From NCBI RefSeq assembly GCF_963169125.1, contig NC_084795.1, positions 137,307,701 to 137,371,700 on the forward strand: DNA of 64,000 nt. The letters are read 5' to 3'. The notes under the pieces were generated by a model. That model ran no database searches. It was given only the letters and a program-made list of their open reading frames with translations, and was not told the DNA's origin. Every line of letters starts with the position of its first letter. Position 1 is the first letter of the stretch. Shown here in pieces: positions 11,874-22,659 of this stretch. This DNA comes from Humulus lupulus. Its lineage: Eukaryota; Streptophyta; Magnoliopsida; Rosales; Cannabaceae. A program made the translations under genes and the position numbers.

Positions 11874-12020
11874 GACCCACATGCATGCATTTAACATCAT
11901 ATTATAATATAATTCGCATGCACATGCATATTATCATTTAATGACATAATTAAACAATTATGGCCCTCCCGGCCTACTAATCCAGCCATTAAACTGCATT
12001 AGGGATTTCGGGGCATTACA
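11874..12020. repeat. Truncated LTR end of the Element 1 family
   Basis: About 147 bp that match the plus-strand right end of the Element 1 LTRs (from gacccacatgcatgc to ggggcattaca). The rest of the LTR is missing. The terminus at 12020 directly abuts RNase H coding sequence of Element T, so this is a separate, older insertion or recombination remnant. Confidence 0.8.
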
Positions 12021-13635
12021 ACTTAGATTTGGCTTTATTGCCTCCAACAATGAAGTTGAATATGAGGCATTGCTTGTGGGATTAAGACCAGCCGATGATG
12101 TAAACGTGAAATCACTAGAGATATATATTGATTCACAGCTGGTCGTTAATCAGATCCTAGGAGAATATCAGGCCAGAGGGTTAAAAATGGTCATGTATTC
12201 AAACAAAACAAAAGACTTGCTAGCATAATTCGAAAAGCATACATTGCAACAAGTATCCCACAACCAAAATTTCAACGTCGCGCATTGGCCAAGTTAGCAA
12301 GTTCCAAAGATGCAGATTTGTTAAACATAGTACCAGTCGAACATATCAACCCCCAACATACAAGTGAATGACTCTGCCCTAGTTATACATGCAGTTGATA
12401 CTTGGATGACTCTCATCATCCAAAACCTCGACCAGGGAACATTGCTAGCAAAAAGGAATGAATCGAAGAAACTACAGAGACAATCTATCCAATTTATTTT
12501 GGTAGATGGAATTTTGTATCGATGAGGATATTCTATGCCCTTACTGCGATGTATCTCCAAAGAAAAAGCTAAGGAACTATTACGAGAAGTGCACGAAGGG
12601 TTTTGCAGGGAACATGCTGGGGGGGAGAGTTTATCAAAGAAGATTCTACGACAAGGGTATTTCTGGCCTACAATGAACGAGGATGCAATAGAATTTGTGA
12701 AGAAATGATACAAGTGCCAACGATTTTCCAAGATACCACAAGCAGCCCCAAATGAGTTGAAGTAGATGCAAAGCCCTTGGCCATTTGCAATTTGGGAAAT
12801 AGACCTGATCAGATCTCTACCAACAAGAAATGGGGGTGTAAAATACGTTGTAGTAGTTGTCGACTATATCACCAAAAGGGTAGAAGTTGAACCGCTCGCA
12901 ACAATCACGACCAAAAAAGTTCTAGATTTCATTGTCAAAACATAGTGTGTCGATATGGACTGCCAAAGAAAATAATATCAAACTATAGCACGCAATTCGA
13001 TAGCAACCTATTCACCGATTTTTGCGAACGACATGGCATAACTAAAATCTTCTCATCAATAGCCCATTCACAAGTAAATGGACAAGTCAAAGTTGTGAAT
13101 AAAAAAATAAATGACACCATGAAAAAAAGACTCGAACAGGCAAAGGGGGCTTGGCCAAAAGAATTACCCGAAGTCCTTTGGTCGTTCAGAACAACACACA
13201 GAAAAACAACGGGTCATACACCATTTTCTTTAGCATATGGGTATGAAGCCATGCTACCAGTTGAGTTAGATCCACCCTCACATTGAAGGCTAAAATACGA
13301 CTAGAATACTAATCACGAGTTGTTGATGGTGTCATTAGACTTGATAGAAGAATGAAGAGAAAAGGCTTAGTTACAAGTAGCAACTCATAAATGAAAGGTC
13401 GCTCGATATTTTAACTCTAAAGTACACGAGAGAAAGTTTGCTTTAGGAGTCTTAGCACTTAGAAGAGTTTTCCTCCATACTCCCGACCAAGCTACTAGAG
13501 TCCTTGGGACAAACTGAGAAGGTCCATGTCAAATTGATGAAATTCTACAACCGGGAACGTATAAACTTGCCCGCTTAAATGGAGATCTTGTTCCTCACTA
13601 TTGGAATGGAGAACACATGCTCAAGTATTATCAAT
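12021..13635 (+). pseudogene. pol: Element T (old Tat-type gypsy) RNase H-integrase remnant
   Basis: Translation shows Tat-type RNase H ([20 protein letters not shown], then [16 protein letters not shown]). An integrase zinc-finger region (VHEGFCREHAGG... ...QRFSKIP) and core follow; the clearest open segment is 12945-13286 (YGLPKKIIS...VNGQVKVVNKK, then TTGHTPFSLAYGYEAMLP). The C-terminal end EHMLKYYQ and its stop lie at about 13606-13635. Many stops and frameshifts are present, and the catalytic SDNG motif reads SNYS. The closest match in the window is pol of Element 3, so the same lineage is inferred. Upstream gag, PR and RT are absent; the left break is the LTR fragment ending at 12020. 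Confidence 0.82.
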
Positions 13636-14009
13636 GAACGTTTATTTTTAAAGAATGGCTTGTATTGATTAGTTTTTATTTTTACAAGTTTTTGAACAAG
13701 GGCTAGTTAGTTGTTTGGCTGGTCGCTTATAAGTACAAGATCGTTTGATCACATAAAGACACGACTTTGTCCATTTTTACGAGAAATAAAAGGAACTGTG
13801 CGCAGCCAATTATTCTTTCCAATTATTGTATTTTTTACAAGTATTTGCTCATTACATATGTTGTTTTTCTATATTTTCATAATTATTTATAAGTACACGA
13901 ACATTAATGTTCAAACAGGTATTTGTCTATGGCAAGTAACCGAGCACCTTTGGCTACTCAATCACTTAGGGGGCGTATAAGATACTAAGACAAGCAAAGC
14001 ATATGAAAT
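13636..14009 (+). other. Element T region between pol and its antisense gene, left part
   Basis: Non-coding, AT-rich sequence after the integrase stop. It is interrupted at 14010 by the Copia insertion and resumes at 35474. No gene is seen. Confidence 0.6.
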
Positions 14010-15184
14010 TGTTATATTATTTTATAATATAGTGTAATATTATATTATATTATAATATAATGTTTTAGATTAAATAAATGTGACAAAGAGTGTCACATAT
14101 TGTAACATATAATAGAGAGTTACAATATTTAGATATATGAGATATATCCAAATAATGTAACATATTTGGTGTTACAAATTTGTAACTTCCAAATATTACC
14201 CTTTATTGTGTAAATTTGTTGTTACACAATATTGAGATGAATTTCATAAAACCATATGTGATATGGTTGTTAGAGATATGATTTTAACCTCAATAATGTG
14301 TTTTGGGAGTTACAAAATCATTTGGGAGGGTTTGGAACCGTTTGGAAAAACAACACATTTTTTGTGCTGAAATTGGTCGGTGGCCGCGGCCACTGAATGT
14401 TGCGGCCTGTGGGACAGAGACTAGTGGCCGCAGCCACTATCTCTGGCCGCAGCCACAGGCCAAAAACTGACCAATTTTCAGTTTTTTCAATCTTTGTTGA
14501 ACGGCTCAAAAAACCCAAATAACTCCCAAATCTCTTTTTTAATTACATATTAATCCAATTAAACATTGGTAACAACCGTGGGGGTTGGTGGAATTTGAAA
14601 TTCAAAGGGTGTCTCTAAACTCTATAAATAGGAGCCTATAGCTCACTTGTAAGACACAAGAATTTTTCTATCCATTAGAGCACTTGGCTAGAAACGCCTT
14701 GAGGCTTGATAATTCCATAAAGCTTTTCCAATATCTGTGAGAGATCCCTTAGTGCTTGAGTTAGGGGGAAATAAGCTTTTGGACAAAGGTTTCAAATCTT
14801 GTTCAAGTTGGTGATCCCAAATACTCTTCACTTTGGTAGTGTGAGTGAGAGTTGTTTATCTTTTGTTTCTTGTTCCTTTCTTTTTTTCTATTACTTTTCA
14901 TCTTTATATTGTTCTTCTCTATTTACTTGTATTTCTTGTTCAAGAGTTGTAATCTTTTTTTTTCTTTTGTTTCAAACACTTTACTTTATTTGTAACCTTT
15001 TGCTTAGAGTTGTATTTTACTATTCTCTTCTTCTTCATCATCTTCTTCATTTTCTTTGTTTATTTGTAATTTTTAGTTATAATGTTGTAACTCTTTTTAA
15101 TCAATCATTATTTATTTGTAATATATTTCATAGAGTTGTAATTTATTATAATTTCCATTGAGGCAAATCTATTTTTTCATAACA
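14010..15184 (+). repeat. Copia 5' LTR
   Basis: A 1175-bp LTR, about 98% identical by eye to 34293-35468. It holds a palindromic cluster at 14380-14460 (a perfect 14-mer GTGGCCGCGGCCAC, then GTGGCCGCAGCCAC) and a TATA box. Confidence 0.95.
14623..14630 (+). promoter_or_regulatory. TATA box of the Copia 5' LTR
   Basis: TATAAATA in the LTR, preceded by the palindrome cluster and followed by the presumed R/U5 region. The equivalent in the 3' LTR is at about 34906-34913. Confidence 0.7.
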
Positions 15185-15211
15185 TTCAAAAGTTTATCCC
15201 TTTTTGTTTCA

Positions 15212-16768
15212 ATGGAAGGGGAGACAATCAAGATCATGAACCAAGACCTAGTGAGATTGGATAGGTTTGATGGATCCAATTTTACTAGGTGGCAAGACAA
15301 GGTGAGGTTTCTTTTAACCACTCTCAAAATCGCCTACATCCTTGAGTCTTCCTTGGCACCTCTAGCCGAGCCATCCGACAAAGACACTCCCGAGGAGGTG
15401 GAGAAGAGAAGGAAGAGGGAGGAGGACAATCTCCTTTGTAGGGGTCATATCCTCAACGCCCTGGCCGATAGGGTCTATGACCTCTACCCCGAGACCAAAT
15501 CGGGCAAGGAGATATGGGATGCACTTGAGAAAAAGTTTAAGGCGGAAGAGGAAGATACCAAAAAGTTTTTGATATCTCAATACTTCGATTTCAAATTTTT
15601 TGGTGATAAACCTATTCTTCCTCAAATTCATGAACTGCAAATAATTGTTAACGAACTGAAAGTTTTAAAGATTGAGCTTCCCGAGGCCTTTCAAGTTGGT
15701 GCTATAGTGGCTAAATTACCACCAACTTGGAAGAGCTATAGGAAAAGAATCTTTCATAAAAATGAGGATTATTCTTTGGAGGAGATCCAAAAGCATATTC
15801 GAATCGAAGAGGAATCGATATGTAGAGATAAACTTGTGGAGGGGTCTAATGGAGAGTCTTCCGAAGCAAATGCGATGTCACAACCAAAACATCCCAAAAA
15901 CAAAGGGAAAAAGGGTAATGAGAAACCTTTGGGTCCAAAAACCAACCCAAACAAGTTTAAGGGCGAGAAAGGCCCTTGCTTTGTGTGTGGGAAAAAGGGT
16001 CACTATGCTAGAGAGTGTAGGCATAGAAAATACCAACAAGGACCTAAGGTGAACGCAACTCAAGAGGAAAACATAGTTGCTACCCTTAGTGAGGTGAATG
16101 CGGTCCAAGGCAAGGTGAAAGGGTGGTGGTATGATACATGTGCCACCGTCCATGTCACCTATGAAAAATCATTGTTCAAGACCTTTGAAGAGTCAAAGGG
16201 TAATCATGAGATACAAATGGGAAATGAGGGCAAATCCAAGGTACTTGGCAAAGGTACTATTGAAGTCTACTTCACCTCCGGCAAGAAAGTTACATTAGTG
16301 AATGTACTTTATGTTCCTGAAATGAGTAGAAACTTGGTAAGTGGTGATTTGCTTGGCAAGCCCGGCATTAAAGCCGTTTTTGAGTCCGGTAAACTTATAC
16401 TGACCAAATCAAATGTATTCTTGGGAAAAGGGTACTCTTGTGAGGGAATGGTTAAATTGTGCACCAATGATGTAACTTTCAATGTTATCAATAAAAATGA
16501 TAATTCTGCCTATATTGTTGAGTATGATTCTTTATTTTTGTGGCATCTTAGACTATCACATATAGGTTTTTCTGCCATAAAAAGAGTAGTAAAATGTGGT
16601 ATGATTGCATGCAATATTAAAAACTATGGTAAATGTGAAACATGTGTTAAGGCAAAAATGATTAAAAACCCATTTCCTAGTGTAGAAAGATCATCTAATT
16701 TACTAGATTTAATCCATAGTGATCTTTGTGAATTAAATGGTGTTTTAACTAGATGTGGTAAAAGGTAT
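15212..16768 (+). pseudogene. gag-pol: Copia gag-protease-integrase N-terminus
   Basis: ATG at 15212 is chosen because gag homology starts there (MEGETIKIMNQDL, then FDGSNFTRWQ); upstream sequence is LTR. Gag UBN2-like sequence spans about residues 15-200. A CX2CX4HX4C knuckle (CFVCGKKGHYAREC) lies near residue 256. The protease active site DTCATVHVT is near residue 308, followed by the GAG-pre-integrase zinc region (LWHLRLSHIGF...CETC). The first integrase catalytic Asp is in HSDLCE. The frame is open up to the Element 2 insertion at 16769, where it reads into LTR sequence. Gag-pol continues at 31238. Role: particle formation, polyprotein cleavage and cDNA integration. Confidence 0.9.
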
Positions 16769-17657
16769 TGTTTACCGAGTTTTTCGGAAACGAATACAAA
16801 CAGAATAATAAAAAGATAAGAACTGTAGAAGTGCAGGAATATAATTAGACAAACAGGTTTTTTACGTGGTTCAGGCGTTAACAAGCCCTAGTCCACGAGT
16901 CGATGTTATTATACTTGTAGAGAATTACAGTAAGATGGCCGGCGTACAAGAACTTCACACACTCACAGTGTTTCTCTCGGGTTCTCTAGAAGAAGATGAA
17001 GCTAGAGAGATTTTAGCAGAGTTCTTGCTATGTAATTTGTTGGTCGTCCCCTCTATCGTAAAATGAGGGGGTATTTATAGCTAGGGTTTTGGATTAGGGT
17101 TTTTCTCCACTCACATGAGTCTTAATTACACCAGCCACAAATAGGGGATACAATTACTGTCGTAGCATGGCTACAAGACTCTATGTGGGTATATTTACGT
17201 GAAAGTATGGGGAATACACAAAGTCAGCCGTCTTTCCCAAGTTGTCAGCGGAACAGTAGGCGAAAAGGTACCCTTAGGCGTGCTGGGATGTGTGCGGCCT
17301 TGACCTGTCGGGCGTGTCAGGCGGGATCCTGTGTCAGGTGGATATCATTCCAAATATACCTCCTCCATGACTCGACCGCTTGGTCTTGTTCCGTGCGTGG
17401 CACGGAACTGTTTCCGCGAAGGCCACCTGAAGAGCTCCTCCTGGAAGGAGCTTCCCCGAAGGATATCCCTTCGGGAGTCCGGGAGAGTTGACGAGCTTCC
17501 GTGTCGCGTTTGCTTGAAAGAGTAAGCCGGACACTAAACGGGAGAGGCGAAGCCTTTCTGTCCATCCGCGAGCTTTGGTCACTTTCCGTGAAAGACTTTG
17601 ATAATTCTGCTTCCCCGAGGATATCCATCTAAATGCTATCCAGAAATCTGGATAACA
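16769..17657 (-). repeat. Element 2 3' LTR
   Basis: An 889-bp copy with TG...CA ends. On the minus strand a TATAAATA lies at 17072-17079. It adjoins the PPT on its right. Confidence 0.95.
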
Positions 17658-17671
17658 TTTACCCCCCAAGG
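17658..17671 (-). other. Element 2 polypurine tract
   Basis: On the minus strand CTTGGGGGGTAAA ends directly at the TG of the 3' LTR. The core CTTGGGGGG is shared with the PPT of Element 3 and resembles that of Element T. Confidence 0.85.
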
Positions 17672-18124
17672 TCACGGAGCTTTGAGAGATCCGGGAGCTT
17701 GTACAGTCTTCCGGGTATTCTGGTTTCTAGATTAGGCGAGGGGTCACCTCCTGTGTTCCTGGAAGGGTTCCTTTTTCCCGCCTGAGTGTTAGTATGAAAA
17801 AGAAAAGAAATTTCTTCTATTTGAACTTAAGTACTCAAGTGTGGCAAGGGCCACGCGTCATGTCGGGAGTGGCTCTGCGACCAAGACGAGTGCGTGAGGC
17901 GACTGGCTGAGTATGCGTGCGTCAGGCATCTGAGTAATGATTTGACGATTTTTAATGGTACACCGGGCCCGAGGTGGTATAATGATGGGAAATAAATACT
18001 TTATTCCCATCCGAGGAGTCATAAATAGGATCGTCGCTTCATCTCCAGCCGTTGGATCTGATGCACACGGAATGGGAAGATCGGGACCGCCCATTTGAGG
18101 AATTCGAAACGGCTTCTTTCCTGC
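17672..18124. other. Element 2 spacer upstream of the antisense gene
   Basis: No coding sequence supported. It lies between the PPT and the TATA box of the antisense gene and so probably holds that gene's promoter-proximal region. Confidence 0.5.
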
Positions 18125-18131
18125 TATAAAA
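18125..18131 (+). promoter_or_regulatory. TATA box of Element 2 antisense gene
   Basis: TATAAAA on the plus strand, about 470 bp inside the PPT and opposite to the element's own transcription. The pyrimidine-rich leader downstream (cttcctcttta...) and the splice sites at 18259/18344 and 18415/18884 support transcription to the right. The transcription start is not determined. Confidence 0.6.
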
Positions 18132-18413
18132 ACGAGGGAACGGACCTTTCTTCCTCTTTACGCTTTCAAATTCTCTATCCTTCGGATTTTCAGATTCCCA
18201 AACCTTCAAACTCTCAGGCTTCTAAGCTTCCATTCCTTCGAACTTGCGACTTCTCTTGGTAAGGAATCTAGAAATTTTTCTTTTGATTTGGCAGTGGGTT
18301 TATTCGCCGAAGTTCAGGGTTTGAAACGCTGTTCGTCTTTGCAGCTTTCACTTCTCGCGATCGTTCTGTGCAGTGATCCGGTTACTCCTTCAACCTTCAA
18401 CTACCCGAATACC

Positions 18414-21400
18414 AGTAAGTATTTCTACTTTGCTCTTTCCTCCCAAACCTTAGGTTGTTGGTAGTTGTTAGAGTTGAGTTTTCTGCCAGTATCGCCTATG
18501 TGCATGCGCGAATAGGGCTTTGATAGGCGTGCGATTGATGTGAGTCGATAAGTAATCTCTTTTGCATGCTTTGACGATTTGCGTTTGGAAAGTCGTTCCT
18601 TGTCTTGCTTGCGCTGTTCTGGTTTGTTGTTTTAGGGCATAAGCATGAACGCCTTTAGGGTGTCTTTCTCTGGAAAAACACTTCTCTCGGCGGGCTTAGA
18701 CTCGGAGTCTGAGTTTGGTTCCTTGCTGTCCTTCGGGTGGCATGGTGCCAACCCCTCGGCAAGCTCAGTGGGAGCCTCTCCAAGCAGTTTTCGTGGAGGG
18801 TCTCCCCGACGCCTTTGATACCGCTAGGGTATGACAAGGGTGCTGACTGCTTAGAGTGTTTTCTTCTTTGTTTCTTTTGTTCAGTGACGAACATCTCAAA
18901 GGAATAACTCATCGCTGCGGCAGAGGCTGATTCTGCCCAGGAGAAAGGTTCCCCTGTCGCCGGCGCAAAGGGGAAAGGAAAGGCAAAAGTGGTCGCGGCT
19001 AGCCCACCGACTACCAATAGTTCAATTTGGGAGATGGACCAGAAGCCAAACCTGTTCAGGAATTACGGCATGCTGGAGCTGTACTCCTCCGAGGCAGGCC
19101 TGAAGAACATCCCAGGTCTGATGTGGCACCGTCTGTCGGTGCTGGGCGAGTCGGCTAGCCAGAGTCACGAGGGCTTTGGTGCCTGGAGCTGGGCACACAT
19201 AGTGTGTGGGGCGCACTTGCCCCTAAGAAGTTACTTTGCCAATTTCTGTGTGAAGGCGGGGATTGCCCCCTTTCAGTTGATTCCCCCCAGCTACAAGCTC
19301 CTAGCGGGGTGGTTCATCTTTTGCAAGTCCCGGAACCTGGAGGCTCCTACCCCAGAGGAGGTGCTGTACTTCTACGGGTTGAAGTCTCAGCCCATGAGAG
19401 GTCATCCAGACAAGGTGGGATTTTACAGGCTGGAGAGGCACCCGGACGTGATGTGTCCCACCTGTCATACTGCAAGGGTTCCAGACCTCCGGGAGTACTG
19501 GTTCCTGACGACTGGCTTCCCACTGAAGAGGGTGCCAGCCTTATCTTTGGACTTCAAAGTCCCTGGTAAGTGCTCCTTCTTCTCCTTTTCAACTTTTTTC
19601 CTTTACGTTTGATTCACCTTCCGGGAGGATCTTTGACACCCATGTTTGACTTTTGCAGAAGCCATCCCGCGGACGCCTCGCTGTGCGGAGATGATAAGGA
19701 GGTCGCAATTCTACGAGGGGTTCTCGGAGGAGGAGCTGAAGGTGGAAGGACTTGTGACCACCGAATCTCTAAGAGAGTATGGGCTGCTGGCCTCCTTCCA
19801 AAACATTGGGCCAGTGAGTGGCAGGGAGCAAAGTCAAGTGCCCGCTGACGTCCGGGAGCAGATTGCTTTGGAACTGTCCAAGGTGATCTGCCAGGCAGTC
19901 CAGGACGAGAGTAACTTGTCCCCCAGTTGGGCAGAGAGGTTCCCCGCCCCCCAGTCGGAGGAAGAAGAAATTGAGGCTCGCTACGCCGCGGCTTACCCCA
20001 ATGAAGGGACTCCGGGAGCCGGCACCTCTGGGATAGGTAAGGCTAGCTTTCGATTGATTCACACCCCCAGCCTGTCTGAGGTCTCCCGGACCCCCCAGAT
20101 GGGGTTCGATCCACGCTTCCTTAGGCTAGATCCGCGTAGGATACCCTTTGACCGATATTGCGATAGGGTAGATGAGCTTCTCGGGTATTTGAGTGACGGT
20201 AGTCTGCCAGAAGGTGTCGTCATGGTTGACCCTTCTTCCCTCAGCATGTCATTCCCGGACTTTAAGGAGTACGGGAGCTTCCTGGAGCAGGAAACGGTGT
20301 CTTGTTTCGCTCGGGGAAGGCCATCCACGTTTCTCGTGCATGGTCGTTCCTCTCAAACGTCTCTCTTTTTTGTTCCTTGTTCCCTGCTGGCGGACTTGCT
20401 TGTGCTTTTATGTTGTTGATTGTCTTGTCTTCTGCTTATCTTCTTTCACATTGCTTGCTGGTTCGTTAACCTTGCTTCGTACGTTTCTTGCAGAATATCC
20501 CGAAGCCAAGATGTTGGGGAGAGTTACCTTACTCATAAAGAAAGCCGCCACCAGCCAAGATCCGTCCAAGGGGAAAGGATGAAAAGCCAGAGCCGGTAGG
20601 GGAGGTAAAGCCGCCACATCTAAGCAGACAGGTGGCGAAGCGCAAGTATCTCCAGCGGGGGAGAGATCTCCCGCCAAGGGGCCTTCCGAGACCATGGCGA
20701 CCTCGAGCAGTAGCAGCGACGGGGAAGGGCTTGTGTTCCCCATGAAGACGACTGGGGCGAGCAAGCGTCCTGGAGGAGATGCTGAGGGCACCAAGAAGAG
20801 ACGCCTTAGACACTCTTCACCCGGTCGAAGGCAACAACAATAGCAACAGCAACAACAAGAACAACAGAGACAATCACCACCGCCACAGCAGCAGCAACAA
20901 CAACTGCCAAACCCGCAGCAACAGTTTTTGGCAATTCTTCCGCCGCCGCAGCAGCAAAAGCAACAGCAACAACAAAGGCAGTCACCTCCGCCACCGCAGC
21001 AACAAAAACAAAAGCAACACCAGCAACAACAACAGACCGGGGCGGTGGTGTCTTCCCTACCGTCCTCAATGCCCCGTCTGCCTCCTCCTCCAGCCCAAAG
21101 GGAGTCCACCCTTTCAGGGTCTCCTTCTTCTCAGCGAACAAACCTTCCTCTGCCTGGCCTGAAGTTCCACTTTCCTCAAAAACCAACCCGTTTCCCCGCT
21201 GCCCTCCTGGAGGGTGTAAGACGGGCCGATAATTTTTTGAAGAGGCGGTTGGAGGCCGAGAAGGCTGTCACTCAGGGAAGGGCGGACAACTTGTCTGCCA
21301 TGAAGAGAGCTGAGCTGGCCGAGGGGGTGAGATCCCTTCACCCGGCTGGAGCGGTTTTGGATGGCCCAGCCTTGGAGAAGAGGCTGGTGCCAAGGCTCGG

Positions 21401-22659
21401 ACGTGCATTGGCGCCGTTCGGAGCAGAGATGATGGAGGTCATGGCCCTGAGATTGTGCGAGCTCAATTCTGAGAAATGGGCCATCAGTAGCAGTAAGGAT
21501 CCGCTGTTGCTGACACACGCTGTGAAGCAGAAACTGTCCGGGGTAGGCCGTCCGTTGTGTTTTGGGATCACTTGTCTTAGCACATTTGGTTCTGCTTAAC
21601 TCATTCTGTTGTCTTTCCTTGCAGGCCTCTCTTATCGCGGAACGTTCGTTCCGGGAGGTGGGTGCAGTTCTGGTTCAACTGGAGGAAAGCCAGGTGGCTC
21701 GCCAGGCCTTGGAGGCGGAGAAGCAGAAGCTATCCCAACAGGTCGAGAGCATAAAGGGGGAGGCTGCGGAGGAAGTTAACCAGGCTCGGCGCAAGGCTGA
21801 GGAAGAGGCGGAGAAGAAATATCTTGCCAAATATCACGAGTACCGGGCCAGCGCGGAGAAGGAGTTCAAGCAGCAGTCGGATGACTTGAAGGCCGAACAC
21901 TCCAAGCTCCGGGAAGAGCTATCCCAAGCCAGGGTGGAGAAGGACACTTTGGAAGCCCGCTTGCAATCGAAAAATGATCTCCTCCTTAAGCAGCAAGGGG
22001 AATATTCCGCTCTTCAGAATAAGCTGCACGAGGAGGAGCAACTTCATACGAGGAGCAGGGATCTCGTGTCTATGCTGGAGCTGGGGCTCGCCAAGAAGGA
22101 TAAAGAGATCGGAGCTTTGCAATTCACTGCCAGGGGGCATGTGACCGAGAAGCAATCCGTGCTGAACCAAAACAAGGAGCAGCGCAAGGAGATTGATTCT
22201 CTTAAGGGAGAGCGGGATGCCTCCAAGGCCGAGACGGAAAAATTGAGGGCTCAACTAACTATCGCGGAGGCACAGCTGGCAACCTCCGAGGCGGAGCGCT
22301 TGAAGGAGAAAGAGGATGCCGAGGTGGTACTGAACAGGACGATTAATATATCGCACGTGGTCCTCATGCATCAACTCTGGAAAGCGAACCCGGAGGTATT
22401 AGGCTATCTGGGAGAGGATGCCGACGCCATGAGGGAGAAGCTACAGGTGTGGGATCAAGGCCCAGAGGTGTACGTCCAAACTTACAACATTGACGAGCCT
22501 GCTGGAGCCCCTGAGGCAGAAGTCCTTGAAAAGGCGGGGACCTCTGAACTCGCCACTGATGACGTTCCATCTTCCAATGAGCTGACTCCGCTAGCCCCAA
22601 TTGAAACTGCTGTCTCCGAGACCCCGGTCGAGGATGCCACTGCCACCCCCAGTGCCTGA
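18414..22659 (+). pseudogene. Element 2 antisense accessory gene (PF04195-like plus coiled coil)
   Basis: A spliced gene opposite to gag-pol. Predicted coding exons: the last base of an exon ending at 18414, then 18885-19565, 19659-20342, 20494-21542 and 21625-22659. Intron phases after the start are 1, 1, 0. Donors are GTAAGT, GTAAGT, a weak GTCGTT and GTAGGC; acceptors end in CAG. The first exon junction builds the start codon A|TG. Exon 18885-19565 holds the gypsy-associated plant domain (SWAHIVCGAHLPLRSYFANF, then GIAPFQLIPPSYKLLAGW). Exon three encodes a Gln/Pro-rich tract (about 20820-21045), and the last exon a long coiled coil. Three nonsense codons interrupt it: TAA 18905-18907, TGA 20580-20582 and TAG 20841-20843, each explained by one C-to-T change. 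About 1150 codons. Function unknown; the domain name is from memory of Pfam. Confidence 0.72.

Noticed and set aside
14799..15161. Ser/Phe-rich frame, repeated in part at 35082-35445
   Set aside because: It arises from the T-rich U5 end of the Copia LTR; the two copies are in different frames, so no coding constraint is visible.
17183..17628. Frames on both strands repeated at 30758-31203
   Set aside because: They lie in the LTRs of Element 2; the duplication reflects the LTR pair and not a gene.
20408..21109. Long minus-strand frame rich in Cys (runs of C and G)
   Set aside because: It is the reverse reading of the CAA/CAG and GCA microsatellite in the antisense gene of Element 2. No family resemblance, and the plus frame has the conserved domains and splice sites.
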